Below are positions 16,574-25,193 of a stretch of DNA of 64,000 bases, piece after piece. Position numbers and translations under genes: made by a program. The notes under the pieces were generated by a model that was given only the letters and a program-made list of their open reading frames with translations, was not told where the DNA came from and did not search any database. The stretch's first letter is position 1. Each line of letters starts with the position of its first letter. The stretch comes from Nocardia coubleae NBRC 108252 (GTDB lineage Bacteria > Actinomycetota > Actinomycetes > Mycobacteriales > Mycobacteriaceae): positions 186,001-250,000 of the forward strand of contig NZ_BDBD01000016.1 of assembly GCF_001612805.1 (NCBI RefSeq), written 5' to 3'.

Positions 16574-17848
16574 GTGCGCGTACTCGTCATCGGTTCCGGA
16601 GCCCGTGAACATGCCCTCGTCCTGGCGCTGCGCCGGGATCCGTCGGTGACGGCGGTGATCGCCGCGCCCGGCAATCCCGGTATCGGCCAGCAGGCCGAGC
16701 TGCGACTGGTCGATCCCTGCTCGGCCGAGGACGTGACCGCGCTGGCCCGGGAGGTCGCGGCCGACCTGGTGGTGATCGGGCCCGAGGTGCCGCTGGTGCT
16801 CGGTGTGGCCGACGCGGTGCGCGCGGCCGGGATCCCCGTGTTCGGCCCGTCGGCCGACGCGGCACGGATCGAAGGGTCCAAGGCGTTCGCCAAGGATGTG
16901 ATGGCGGCGGCCGGTGTGCGGACCGCGCACAGCGAGATCGTCGACAACCCGGCCGACCTGGATGCCGCGCTCGACCGTTTCGGCCCCACCTGGGTGGTCA
17001 AGGACGACGGCCTGGCCGCGGGCAAGGGTGTTGTGGTGACCGCCGATCGCCGGGCCGCCCGCGATCACGGTGCCGAGCTGCTCGAGCAGGGGCATCCGGT
17101 GCTGCTGGAGTCGTTCCTCGACGGGCCGGAGGTTTCGCTGCTCTGCCTGGTCGACGGCGAGACCGTGGTGCCGCTGCTGCCCGCGCAGGACCACAAGCGC
17201 GTCGGTGACGGCGACGCGGGCCCCAACACCGGCGGCATGGGCGCCTACACCCCGCTGCCGTGGCTGCCCGCCGAGACGCTCATCGAGATCGTCGACGATG
17301 TCGTGAAGCCCGTTGCCGCCGAACTGGTTCGGCGCGGCAGTGGGTTCTCCGGGCTGCTGTACGCCGGTCTGGCGATCGGCACCAACGGTCCCGCGGTCGT
17401 CGAATTCAATTGCCGCTTCGGTGACCCCGAGACCCAGGCGGTGCTCGCGCTGCTCGACAGCCCGTTCGCCGAGCTGCTGCACGCCACCGCGACCGGCCGC
17501 CTCGCCGAGGTCGAACCGCCGCGCTGGAAGGACGGTTCGGCCATCACGGTCGTGCTCGCCGCCGAGAACTACCCCGCCCGTCCCCGCACCGGCGACGTCA
17601 TCACCGGCGCCGAGGAAGGCGCCCTCGACGGTGACACCCTCGTCCTGCACGCGGGCACGGCCCTGCGCGAGGACAAGGCGCTGGTCTCCGCGGGTGGCCG
17701 CGTTCTCAATGTCGTCGGTATCGGCGAGGATCTGGCCGAGGCCCGCGAACGCGCCTACGCCCGCCTCGCCAAGATCAAGCTCCCCGGCAGCCACTTCCGC
17801 ACCGACATCGGCGCCACGGAAGTCGTTGTCCCGGAACGGAAGCGGTAG
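16574..17848 (+). CDS. purD: Phosphoribosylamine-glycine ligase PurD
   Basis: The protein has about 424 residues and catalyses the ATP-dependent joining of phosphoribosylamine and glycine (GAR synthesis), the second step of purine synthesis. Motifs seen are the N-terminal MRVLVIGSGAREHAL, ATP-grasp elements (VVKDDGLAAGKGVVV, LLESFLDGPEVSLL), PLLPAQDHKRVGDGDAGPNTGGMGAY and FNCRFGDPETQ. I start it at the second of two in-frame GTG codons, since homologues begin MRVLVIG and the TAATCT element is six bases before it; 16568 is the alternative. It is convergent with the M23 gene, with four bases between the stops. Confidence 0.96.
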   Translation: MRVLVIGSGAREHALVLALRRDPSVTAVIAAPGNPGIGQQAELRLVDPCSAEDVTALAREVAADLVVIGPEVPLVLGVADAVRAAGIPVFGPSADAARIEGSKAFAKDVMAAAGVRTAHSEIVDNPADLDAALDRFGPTWVVKDDGLAAGKGVVVTADRRAARDHGAELLEQGHPVLLESFLDGPEVSLLCLVDGETVVPLLPAQDHKRVGDGDAGPNTGGMGAYTPLPWLPAETLIEIVDDVVKPVAAELVRRGSGFSGLLYAGLAIGTNGPAVVEFNCRFGDPETQAVLALLDSPFAELLHATATGRLAEVEPPRWKDGSAITVVLAAENYPARPRTGDVITGAEEGALDGDTLVLHAGTALREDKALVSAGGRVLNVVGIGEDLAEARERAYARLAKIKLPGSHFRTDIGATEVVVPERKR

Positions 17849-17852
17849 CCGG

Positions 17853-18944
17853 TCAGGTCAGGCTGAGCCCGTGACGGGCCAGCCAGGCCTGCGGGTCCAC
17901 GTGCTGGCCGTTCTGGACGATCTCGAAGTGCAGGTGGGGGCCGGTGGAGTCGCCCCGGTTGCCGATGCGGGCGATCTGCATACCCGCGGGGACGCGTTCG
18001 CCCGGGGAGACGAAGAAGTCGTACATGTGGCCGTAGATGCTGATGGTTCCGTCGTCGTGGCGGATGCGGACCCACAGGCCGAAGCCCTGGGCGGGGCCCG
18101 CCTCGACGACGGTGCCGTCGGCGACGGCGTAGATGGGGCTGCCGATGGGTCCCGCGATGTCGATGCCGCGGTGCATGGTGCCCCAGCGTGAGCCGAATCC
18201 CGAGGTGAACAGGCCCTTGGCGGGCAGGCTGAAACCGCCGGTCGACGGGGTGCTCGAACCGGGAACCATGACGCCGGGCACTACGGGGGCGCGCTCACCC
18301 ATCCAGTCCTGCCACTGTCCCGACGACGCGGCCGCCGCCTCGGCTTTGGCGCGTTCCAGGGTGGCGCGGGCCGCCGCGGCGACCACCGCGGCCTCGCGGC
18401 GCTTCTCACCGTTGTCGATGGCGACGAGCAGGCGGCGCACCGACTGCGGGTTGGGCGGGATCTGCGGGGGATAGGCGATGGCGACCCGCTGGGCCTCACC
18501 CGGTGCGAGCGGCCGGTCGACGAGCCCGCCGAACTGCCCGTCCGAAGCCACGAGCACCGCGACCACCGCGACGCCCGCGATGAGCACACGCCGCTCGACG
18601 AGCACCGCACGCACCCGCTCGCTGCTCGGCCTGCGTGACCACAGTTCCGTCGCCTGCCGAGAAGGCCGCTCCCAGAACACTTTCCGAATGTCACCGCGCC
18701 GCAGGTCGGCCGCGACCTCCCCGAGTGCGGGATACTTGCCGACCCACGCCGTCACCCGCTCCCGCACCGGAACCTGCGCAGGCAGGTGCTCGCGCCAATT
18801 GGCGCGCAGGACAAGGCCGTTCACATTCGAACGACGCGGACGTGAGGTGCCCGACCTGTTCGGTGTGTCGTCGACAGATGCGGTGTCGCGGTCGGACTCC
18901 CGCACCTCACCCGACGCGAGTCCGTGCACCTCAGTCCGCCTCAT
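17853..18944 (-). CDS. Membrane-anchored M23 family peptidase
   Basis: The protein has 363 residues. It has a basic cytoplasmic N-terminal region of about 117 residues, one membrane helix (about 118-134, VLIAGVAVVAVLV), an Ala/Glu-rich helical linker, then a LytM/M23 domain (about 235-355). The zinc-site motifs HRGID (about 258) and HLHFE (about 336) are both complete, so it should be an active endopeptidase cutting peptidoglycan peptides on the outer face of the membrane. The long cytoplasmic extension is unusual and may link activity to an internal partner. An Ala-coiled segment (about 195-215) could be autoinhibitory; that is speculation. Confidence 0.88.
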   Translation of the reverse strand: MRRTEVHGLASGEVRESDRDTASVDDTPNRSGTSRPRRSNVNGLVLRANWREHLPAQVPVRERVTAWVGKYPALGEVAADLRRGDIRKVFWERPSRQATELWSRRPSSERVRAVLVERRVLIAGVAVVAVLVASDGQFGGLVDRPLAPGEAQRVAIAYPPQIPPNPQSVRRLLVAIDNGEKRREAAVVAAAARATLERAKAEAAAASSGQWQDWMGERAPVVPGVMVPGSSTPSTGGFSLPAKGLFTSGFGSRWGTMHRGIDIAGPIGSPIYAVADGTVVEAGPAQGFGLWVRIRHDDGTISIYGHMYDFFVSPGERVPAGMQIARIGNRGDSTGPHLHFEIVQNGQHVDPQAWLARHGLSLT

Positions 18945-19057
18945 ACCGCCCCCACGACCCTGCCCGGCGCCCCACTGCCGGTGGCGTCGGTGCCTGCGTA
19001 TTCGCTGTCGGAGCCATTGTGCCGACCATATCTGTGCAGGCGCGCGATCGGGTGATC

Positions 19058-19063
19058 TACCGT
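19058..19063 (+). promoter_or_regulatory. -10 element of the aminotransferase gene
   Basis: TACCGT ends seven bases before the GTG start, as expected for a leaderless transcript. Confidence 0.4.
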
Positions 19064-19070
19064 CTCTCGG

Positions 19071-20246
19071 GTGTCCACAGAATCGCTACGGTCGACCATT
19101 CCTCCCTTCTACGTGATGGACGTGTGGAAGGCGGCCGCCGAACGCGCCAGGTCGCACGGTGACGTGCTGGTACTCGCGGCGGGGCAGCCGTCGACCCAGG
19201 CGCCCGCGCCGGTGTTGCGGGCGACACGTGCGGCGGTCGACCACGAGCTGCTCGGGTACACCGAGACGTTCGGGATCCTGCCGCTGCGCGAGGCCATCGC
19301 GGGCCATCACAGCGAGACCTACGGTTACGACGTGCACCCCGACGAGGTGGTGGTGACCACCGGATCGTCGGGCGCGTTCACGCTGATCTTCCTCGCCGCC
19401 TTCGACGTGGGCGACACCGTCGTGGTCGCCCGGCCGGGCTACCCGGCCTACCGCAACACCCTCTCCGCCCTCGGCTGCCGGGTCGTCGAGCTGGACTGCG
19501 GCCCGCAGACTCGCTTCCAGCCGACGGTTGCGATGCTCGAGGCGCTACCCGAACCGCCCGCGGGGCTGGTGCTGGCGAGCCCGGCGAATCCGACCGGGAC
19601 CATGATCGACCCGGCCGAGCTGGCCGCCATCGCCCGCTGGTGCGAAACGCACGGCACGCTGCTGATCTCCGACGAGATCTACCACGGCATCACCTACGCG
19701 GGCGCGAGCACGCCGACGTCCTCGGCGTGGGAGTTCTCCCGCGGCGCGGTGGTGATCGGGTCGGTGTCGAAGTACTTCTCGATGACCGGATGGCGGTTGG
19801 GCTGGATGCTCGCGCCTGCGCACCTGCGTCCCGCGTTGCAGCGGCTGGCGTCGAACATGACCGTGTGCCCGCCCGCGATCTCGCAGTACGCGGCGGTGCA
19901 CGCCTTCGGACCCGAGGCCAAGGACGAACTCGACGGGCACGTGCGCCGGTACGCGACCAATCGGGCGTTGCTGTTGGAGGGTTTGCCCGCGCTCGGCATC
20001 ACCGATCTGGCGCCCGCCGACGGCGCCTTCTACGCCTACGCGGATATCGGTCATTTGACCAGTAATTCACTGGAGTGGTGCGCACGGGTTCTCGCCGAAA
20101 CCGGAGTGGCGGTGGCACCGGGTCTCGACTTCGATACCGAGCGCGGTCTTCGCACGATTCGCTTTTCCTTCGCAGGCGCCACAAACGACATTTCCGCAGC
20201 GCTGGACCGGTTGTCAACGGTGATGTCCCCCAACAACTTTCCCTAG
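19071..20246 (+). CDS. Pyridoxal-phosphate-dependent aminotransferase (class I/II)
   Basis: The protein has 391 residues, fold type I. Visible motifs are LAAGQPSTQAPAP near the start, GSSGAFTLIF, the SPANPTG block (about 166-172), SDEIYHGITYAG, the PLP Lys in SVSKYFSMTGWRLGW (about 229) and a C-terminal Arg in LRTIRFSFA. It transfers an amino group between an amino acid and a 2-oxo acid in the cytoplasm; the exact substrate is not readable. It is followed by a TetR gene 112 bases downstream. Confidence 0.9.
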   Translation: MSTESLRSTIPPFYVMDVWKAAAERARSHGDVLVLAAGQPSTQAPAPVLRATRAAVDHELLGYTETFGILPLREAIAGHHSETYGYDVHPDEVVVTTGSSGAFTLIFLAAFDVGDTVVVARPGYPAYRNTLSALGCRVVELDCGPQTRFQPTVAMLEALPEPPAGLVLASPANPTGTMIDPAELAAIARWCETHGTLLISDEIYHGITYAGASTPTSSAWEFSRGAVVIGSVSKYFSMTGWRLGWMLAPAHLRPALQRLASNMTVCPPAISQYAAVHAFGPEAKDELDGHVRRYATNRALLLEGLPALGITDLAPADGAFYAYADIGHLTSNSLEWCARVLAETGVAVAPGLDFDTERGLRTIRFSFAGATNDISAALDRLSTVMSPNNFP

Positions 20247-20358
20247 TACGAACACATCGGTGCCGGGATACGGTAAAACTCAGATATCCCGAATTCCCAG
20301 CGTTTCCCCGATGACGATTGCGCACGGTTGAACTGATGATGACTGGCACGATGGCACG

Positions 20359-21012
20359 GTGACCACCGCGACGACTCCGAAAGGCGAACGACGTCGCCAG
20401 GCTCTGGTGGCGGCGGCGGCTGAACTGTTGCTCGAAGGCGGCTTCGACGCCGTGCGACATCGTTCGGTGGCCTCGAGAGCCGATCTTCCCCTCGCGTCCA
20501 CCACCTACTACTTCGCCTCCCTGGAAGATCTGATCGCCAGCGCCGTGGAGTTCAGCGGCGCCCGTGAACTCGACGCGATGCGCCGCCGCGTCGGCGATGT
20601 GAGCCACCGCAGGCGCGGCACCGAGGCGACCGTCGACCTGGTGCTCGACCTGCTGGTCGGCCCCGACGACAGCGATCTCGACGCCCGCGGCCAACTGATC
20701 GCCCGCTACGAGCGGTCGGTCGCCTCCGCGCGGCACCCCGAGCTACGCGAGGTCCAGCTACGACTACGCACCCAGCTCGAAGACCTGCTCGCCGACGTGT
20801 TGCGCCGCTCCGACCGGGTGGTGCGCCCCGAGCAGTTACGCAGGCTCGTCGCCGTCGTCGACGGTGCCGTCGTCGCCGCGCTGATCGAGGGACACCCCGA
20901 GCCGCGCCGCCCCGCCCGAGCCGGATTGCTCGAGATGATCGACATCGTGGCCCCGCCCGTGGTGCCCAACATGATGCCCCAGCAGGGCGAACGGGTCAGG
21001 CAACTAGACTGA
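20359..21012 (+). CDS. TetR family transcriptional regulator
   Basis: The protein has 217 residues. The N-terminal helix-turn-helix covers about residues 10-55 (RRQALVAAAAELLLEGG, then VASRADLPLASTTYYFASLEDLI). The ligand-binding C-terminal part is helical and variable. It starts with GTG and ends six bases before the purB start; the purB -10 hexamer lies within its last codons. A TetR gene directly before purB also occurs in M. tuberculosis (Rv0775, from memory). Targets are unknown; purB and the upstream aminotransferase are candidates. Confidence 0.9.
   Translation: MTTATTPKGERRRQALVAAAAELLLEGGFDAVRHRSVASRADLPLASTTYYFASLEDLIASAVEFSGARELDAMRRRVGDVSHRRRGTEATVDLVLDLLVGPDDSDLDARGQLIARYERSVASARHPELREVQLRLRTQLEDLLADVLRRSDRVVRPEQLRRLVAVVDGAVVAALIEGHPEPRRPARAGLLEMIDIVAPPVVPNMMPQQGERVRQLD
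21005..21010 (+). promoter_or_regulatory. -10 element of purB
   Basis: TAGACT overlaps the last codons of the TetR gene and ends eight bases before GTG 21019. The same hexamer precedes purL and purF. Confidence 0.35.
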
Positions 21013-21018
21013 GTGCTC

Positions 21019-22440
21019 GTGAGCCTCGTCCCGAATGTCCTCGCCACCCGATACGCCAGCCCGGAGCTCGTCGCGCTCTGGTCGCCCGAGAACAAGATCG
21101 TGCTCGAGCGCAAGCTGTGGCTCGAGGTGCTGCGCGCCCAGTCGCAGCTCGGGATCGACGTTCCCGCAGGGGTGGTCGAGGACTACGAGCGGGTCATCGA
21201 TCACGTGGACCTGGCCTCGATCGCCGAACGCGAGCGGGTCACCCGTCACGATGTGAAGGCCCGCATCGAGGAGTTCAACGCGCTGGCCGGGCACGAGCAC
21301 GTGCACAAGGGCATGACCAGCCGCGACCTCACCGAGAACGTGGAGCAGCTACAGATCCGGCTCTCGCTCGAACACGTCTACGACCACGGTGTCGCCATCG
21401 CCGCGCGGCTCGGTGAGCGGGCCGCCGAGTATCAGGCGCTGGTGATGGCCGGTCGCTCGCACAATGTCGCCGCGCAGGCCACCACGCTCGGCAAGCGTTT
21501 CGCCTCCGCCGCCGACGAGGTACTCGTCGCCCTCACCCGGCTGCGCGAGCTGATCGACCGCTACCCGCTGCGCGGCATCAAGGGCCCGATGGGCACCGCC
21601 CAGGACATGCTCGACCTGCTCGACGGTGACGCGGGCAAGCTCGCCGCCCTCGAACAGCAGGTGGCCACCCACCTCGGTTTCAAGAACGTCTTCACCAGCG
21701 TGGGCCAGGTGTACCCGCGCTCGCTCGACCACGATGTGCTCTCGGCGCTGGTGCAGCTGGGTGCCGGGCCGTCGTCGTTCGCGCACACGATCCGCCTGAT
21801 GGCGGGCCACGAGCTGGTCACCGAGGGTTTCCAGCCGGGTCAGGTCGGTTCCTCGGCCATGCCGCACAAGATGAACACCCGGTCCTGCGAGCGGGTGAAC
21901 GGCCTGCAGGTGGTGCTGCGCGGCTACGGCTCGATGGCCGCCGAGCTGGCGGGTGCGCAGTGGAACGAGGGCGACGTGTTCTGCTCGGTGGTGCGTCGCG
22001 TCGCGCTGCCCGATGCCTTCTTCGCCATCGACGGGCAGATGGAGACGTTCCTGACCGTGCTCGCCGAGTTCGGCGCCTACCCGGCGGTGGTCTCGCGCGA
22101 GCTCGACCGGTACCTGCCGTTCCTGGCCACCACGCGCATCCTGATGGCGGCGGTGCGGGCCGGTGTCGGCCGTGAGACCGCGCACGAGGTCATCAAGGAG
22201 CACGCGGTCGCCGTCGCCCTGGCCATGCGTGAGCAGGGTCGCGAACCCGATCTGCTCGACCGGCTTGCCGCGGACGAGCGGATGCCGCTCGACCGCGCCG
22301 CACTCGATGCCGCACTGGCCGACAAGTCCGCGTTCATCGGCGCGGCCACCGATCAGGTGTCCGAGGTGATCGCCCAGGTGCAGAAGCTGGTCGAGGCCAA
22401 CCCGGAGGCCGCGCGGTACACCCCCTCGCCGATTCTGTAG
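21019..22440 (+). CDS. purB: Adenylosuccinate lyase PurB
   Basis: The protein has 473 residues and belongs to the fumarase/aspartase superfamily. It removes fumarate from SAICAR and from adenylosuccinate, so it serves both the common path and the AMP branch. The signature loop GSSAMPHKMN (about 277-286) with its catalytic Ser is intact, as are TSRDLTEN and a His-rich early segment (AGHEHVHKGMTS). The GTG at 21019 gives MSLVPNVLATRYAS, the usual family N-terminus; a GTG two codons upstream is possible. A hairpin terminator follows. Confidence 0.96.
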   Translation: MSLVPNVLATRYASPELVALWSPENKIVLERKLWLEVLRAQSQLGIDVPAGVVEDYERVIDHVDLASIAERERVTRHDVKARIEEFNALAGHEHVHKGMTSRDLTENVEQLQIRLSLEHVYDHGVAIAARLGERAAEYQALVMAGRSHNVAAQATTLGKRFASAADEVLVALTRLRELIDRYPLRGIKGPMGTAQDMLDLLDGDAGKLAALEQQVATHLGFKNVFTSVGQVYPRSLDHDVLSALVQLGAGPSSFAHTIRLMAGHELVTEGFQPGQVGSSAMPHKMNTRSCERVNGLQVVLRGYGSMAAELAGAQWNEGDVFCSVVRRVALPDAFFAIDGQMETFLTVLAEFGAYPAVVSRELDRYLPFLATTRILMAAVRAGVGRETAHEVIKEHAVAVALAMREQGREPDLLDRLAADERMPLDRAALDAALADKSAFIGAATDQVSEVIAQVQKLVEANPEAARYTPSPIL

Positions 22441-22452
22441 AGCCGTGCGCGT

Positions 22453-22504
22453 GAGCCCGCCACTGCCCGCCCTGCGGCGGCGGTGGCGGGCTCTCGTGCG
22501 TTTT
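22453..22504 (+). terminator. Terminator of purB
   Basis: An 11-bp stem (22453-22463 with 22483-22493), whose GC-rich loop can pair further, is followed eight bases later by TTTT. It sits between purB and the next HIT gene. Confidence 0.6.
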
Positions 22505-22507
22505 CGA

Positions 22508-22513
22508 TACCGT
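22508..22513 (+). promoter_or_regulatory. -10 element of the second HIT gene
   Basis: TACCGT ends six bases before the ATG, directly after the purB terminator; a leaderless arrangement. Confidence 0.45.
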
Positions 22514-22519
22514 GCGCGG

Positions 22520-22942
22520 ATGAATCCGTACACGATCTTCTCCGACATCGTCGCCGGTCGGGCGCCCGCTTCCAAGGTGTACGAGGACGATGATGTGCTG
22601 GCGTTCATGGATATTCGTCCCGTGACGCCCGGTCATGTGCTCGTGGTGCCCAAGGTGGCCGCGCCGAGCCTTGCCGAACTCGATCCGGTGTTGGGCGGCA
22701 AGCTGTTTCAGGTGGGGCAGCGGATCGCGGCGGCCCTGCGTGACAGCGAGGTGGCCGCCGACGGCGTGAATTTCTTTCTCGCCGACGGTGTTACGGCCGG
22801 CCAAGAGGTATTCCACGTGCACCTGCACGTCATTCCGAGAACGCCCGGCGACGGCTTCGGATTGCGCGCACGACCCACCTCGCCCGCGCGCGCCGATCTG
22901 GATTATCTCGCCGGTTCGATCCGGGGCGCTCTTACCCGCTGA
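22520..22942 (+). CDS. HIT family protein (second)
   Basis: The protein has 140 residues, with the histidine triad HVHLHVIPR near residue 100 and a typical start (MNPYTIFSDIVAGRAPASKVYEDDDVLAFMDIRPVTPGH). It starts after the purB terminator rather than at the longer frame that runs through it. It is a cytoplasmic nucleotide-binding hydrolase or transferase of the Hint type, a second copy distinct from the one at 15.6 kb, which ends in a different C-terminal domain. Confidence 0.92.
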   Translation: MNPYTIFSDIVAGRAPASKVYEDDDVLAFMDIRPVTPGHVLVVPKVAAPSLAELDPVLGGKLFQVGQRIAAALRDSEVAADGVNFFLADGVTAGQEVFHVHLHVIPRTPGDGFGLRARPTSPARADLDYLAGSIRGALTR

Positions 22943-23079
22943 CCTGCGATTTCGGACGAAGCGGGCAATACATACCCGAAAGTTTGCCGAAGAAACGCCC
23001 AAATCGCCGAATGCTTCCTCGACGTTCATCGGTGGGTTACTTTGGACTGTCATTGGCATGCGGTTATGGAGGGTAGATC

Positions 23080-24039
23080 GTGCGTCGTTCAGGTGTTGCT
23101 GCTTCAGTGCTGGCATTCGCCATCGCGTTCATCGGTCCGGGCGTTCTGCAGCCCGCACCCGCCGCGGCCGCGGACATCGTCGGGGAGCGTGTGCTCACGC
23201 CGAACCGCACCGCGATCACCGTCACCTCGCCCGCGATGGGTCGCAATATCGAGCTGCAGGTTCTGCACCCGGCGGGTGGCGGAGCGCGCGGTACGTACTA
23301 CCTGCTCGACGGCCTCGATCCGGGCATCGGCCAGAGCACCTGGACCAATGCCACCGACGCCGAGGCGTTCTTCCGTGGCAAGCACGTGAACGTGGTGCTG
23401 CCGATGGGCGGACAGGCCAGCTACTACACCGACTGGATCGCCGACGACCCGCGTTTCGGCCGGTACAAGTGGGAAACGTTCCTCACCCGTGAACTGCCCG
23501 GCCTGATCGACGCCCGCTTCGACGGCAACGGCGTGAACGCCATCGGCGGCCTGTCGATGGGCGGCAACGCGGCCTACATCCTGGCCGCCCGCAACCCCGG
23601 CCTCTACCGGGCCGTCGCCGGCTACAGCGCGTGCCCCGACATGGGCATGGCGGCGGGCGCGATGATGTTCTCCATCACCAACCGCGGTGGTAACCCGCTC
23701 AATATGTGGGGTGCGCCGGGCAGTCCCGAATGGGCGGCGCACGACCCCGCCCAGCTGCTCGACAACCTGCGCGGCAAGGCGCTGTACATGTCGACCGGCA
23801 CCGGTATCCCCGGCCACCACGAGGCCCAGCTCAAGCCTCAGCTGCCGGAGAACATCGTTCTCGGCGGTCCCATCGAGGTCGGCGTCAACGGTTGCATGGC
23901 TTCCTTCGGTCAGCGTCTGGCCGCCGCGGGCATCGGGGCCGACATCGACTACCACCCGGTCGGCACTCACTCGTGGGGCTACTGGCAGGACGCCCTGCAC
24001 CACTCCTGGCCCACCATCGGGCCCGCTCTCGGGGCCTAG
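23080..24039 (+). CDS. Secreted esterase of the antigen 85 / mycolyltransferase family
   Basis: The protein has 319 residues. A signal peptide (about 1-31, ending AAAA) is followed by an alpha/beta-hydrolase domain of antigen-85 type: YYLLDGLDPGIGQSTW, VVLPMGGQASYYTDW, the nucleophile elbow GLSMGG (Ser near 158) and the catalytic His in GTHSWGYWQ (about 297). Such enzymes transfer mycolates to trehalose or arabinogalactan in the outer envelope; related paralogues act only as esterases, and I cannot tell which this is. A GTG start follows GGAGGG. It overlaps the convergent DUF2330 gene by four bases. Confidence 0.88.
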   Translation: MRRSGVAASVLAFAIAFIGPGVLQPAPAAAADIVGERVLTPNRTAITVTSPAMGRNIELQVLHPAGGGARGTYYLLDGLDPGIGQSTWTNATDAEAFFRGKHVNVVLPMGGQASYYTDWIADDPRFGRYKWETFLTRELPGLIDARFDGNGVNAIGGLSMGGNAAYILAARNPGLYRAVAGYSACPDMGMAAGAMMFSITNRGGNPLNMWGAPGSPEWAAHDPAQLLDNLRGKALYMSTGTGIPGHHEAQLKPQLPENIVLGGPIEVGVNGCMASFGQRLAAAGIGADIDYHPVGTHSWGYWQDALHHSWPTIGPALGA

Positions 24040-25067
24040 CGGGTCCTGCGGCGGCGCAGCAATGCGCCGCCCGCCACGGCCAGGATCGAAAGCGCCACGG
24101 CGACAAGGACGTAACCGGCTGGGAAGCCGAGGATTTCGACGTACTCCTTCTCGACTATGCGGTCGCGCACGATGGCGTCGGTGTCGGCCGGGGCGAAAGT
24201 GAAGTCGGTGGTGATGGCGGCGGGGCGGGGGATGGAGACCGACAGTTCGGTCAGATAGTTCTTGCCCGCGGCGAGCGCGATCAGATCGGGGTCGGTGAGA
24301 GCGCTCACGGGTGAAGCGAATTCGGTCGTGATGAACTGGGATTCGGTATCGGCGTCGGTGCGGGTAAGGCGGTGGTCGCCGAAGACGTAGAGGTGTACCG
24401 ATTGGGGCGTGGTCGCCGCCGCCGACATGCGCATCGGATAGACGAGGCGATCGGAATCGAAGGTGAGGCGAACCGGGTCGAGGGCGCCGTCGAGGGGTTC
24501 GGGGCTGGTGAGCCGCATGGCGACGAACGACCAGCCTTCGCGCAGATACGGCTCGAGGGTGGCGCTCACCTCCGGCCGCAGCTGATAGCCGTTGGTGGAC
24601 AACCACTCCCGCACACCGGTGAGGTCGCCGCCGCGGAGCGTTGTCGCCTCGAGCGGACCCAGTTGCACCTGGCCGAGCACTTCCGGCCCGGAACCCGGTG
24701 CACCGGCGGAGGATTCGTACCTGTCGCTGTCGAACCAGTAGCGGTCGACGACCACCTCCGGCGCCGTGAGTCGCGACAACTCGGCGAACGACGCGGCAGT
24801 ACCGGCCGACACCGTGGCAGGCGTGGGGGTCGGCACGATGAGCGCCGCATCGGCGCCGGTGAACCGCATCCCCAACCGCATCAGAATGGTCTCGCGTCGA
24901 CCGTCCCAGCCGAGCACGGCGGTCTCACTGTCCACCCGTGCCGAGCCGTCGCCGCTCACCACCCCGCCACACGCACACGCCACCGCGGGCGCGACGACAA
25001 CCGAACCGGAAGCCAGCAGGAGCGCACCGGCGACAACAAGCGAACGAACCGTTCCGCGAATCCCCAT
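24036..25067 (-). CDS. DUF2330 domain-containing membrane protein
   Basis: The protein has 343 residues, with a signal peptide (about 1-30, ending CACGG), a large extracytoplasmic domain with the DUF2330 start (ETILMRLGMRFTGADAALIVPTPTPA), and a C-terminal membrane helix (about 318-335) followed by RRRRTR. It is therefore anchored with its bulk outside the cytoplasm. Domain function is unknown. TAACCT six bases before the ATG suggests a leaderless transcript. Confidence 0.82.
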   Translation of the reverse strand: MGIRGTVRSLVVAGALLLASGSVVVAPAVACACGGVVSGDGSARVDSETAVLGWDGRRETILMRLGMRFTGADAALIVPTPTPATVSAGTAASFAELSRLTAPEVVVDRYWFDSDRYESSAGAPGSGPEVLGQVQLGPLEATTLRGGDLTGVREWLSTNGYQLRPEVSATLEPYLREGWSFVAMRLTSPEPLDGALDPVRLTFDSDRLVYPMRMSAAATTPQSVHLYVFGDHRLTRTDADTESQFITTEFASPVSALTDPDLIALAAGKNYLTELSVSIPRPAAITTDFTFAPADTDAIVRDRIVEKEYVEILGFPAGYVLVAVALSILAVAGGALLRRRRTR

Positions 25068-25073
25068 GCGAGC

Positions 25074-25079
25074 AGGTTA
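25074..25079 (-). promoter_or_regulatory. -10 element of the DUF2330 gene
   Basis: TAACCT is six bases upstream of the ATG on the minus strand. Confidence 0.4.
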
Positions 25080-25181
25080 CGGACCCCGCCCCGAGCCGCC
25101 ATCCGCAGAAATACTCACCGCCCAGAGCGGGGCGGATCCCGGTGACGGCCGAGTTGGCGGGCCGGGGTCGGGGGCGGCGAC

Positions 25182-25187
25182 TACGGT
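25182..25187 (+). promoter_or_regulatory. -10 element of ptrB
   Basis: TACGGT ends six bases before the ATG of the S9 peptidase gene, the leaderless spacing. Confidence 0.45.
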
Positions 25188-25193
25188 GGACCC

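Noticed and set aside
16061..17794. Antisense open frame opposite purD that ends in real PH-domain residues
   Set aside because: Only its last 24 codons are protein-like, and these belong to the frameshifted PH-domain gene; the rest is the purD shadow.
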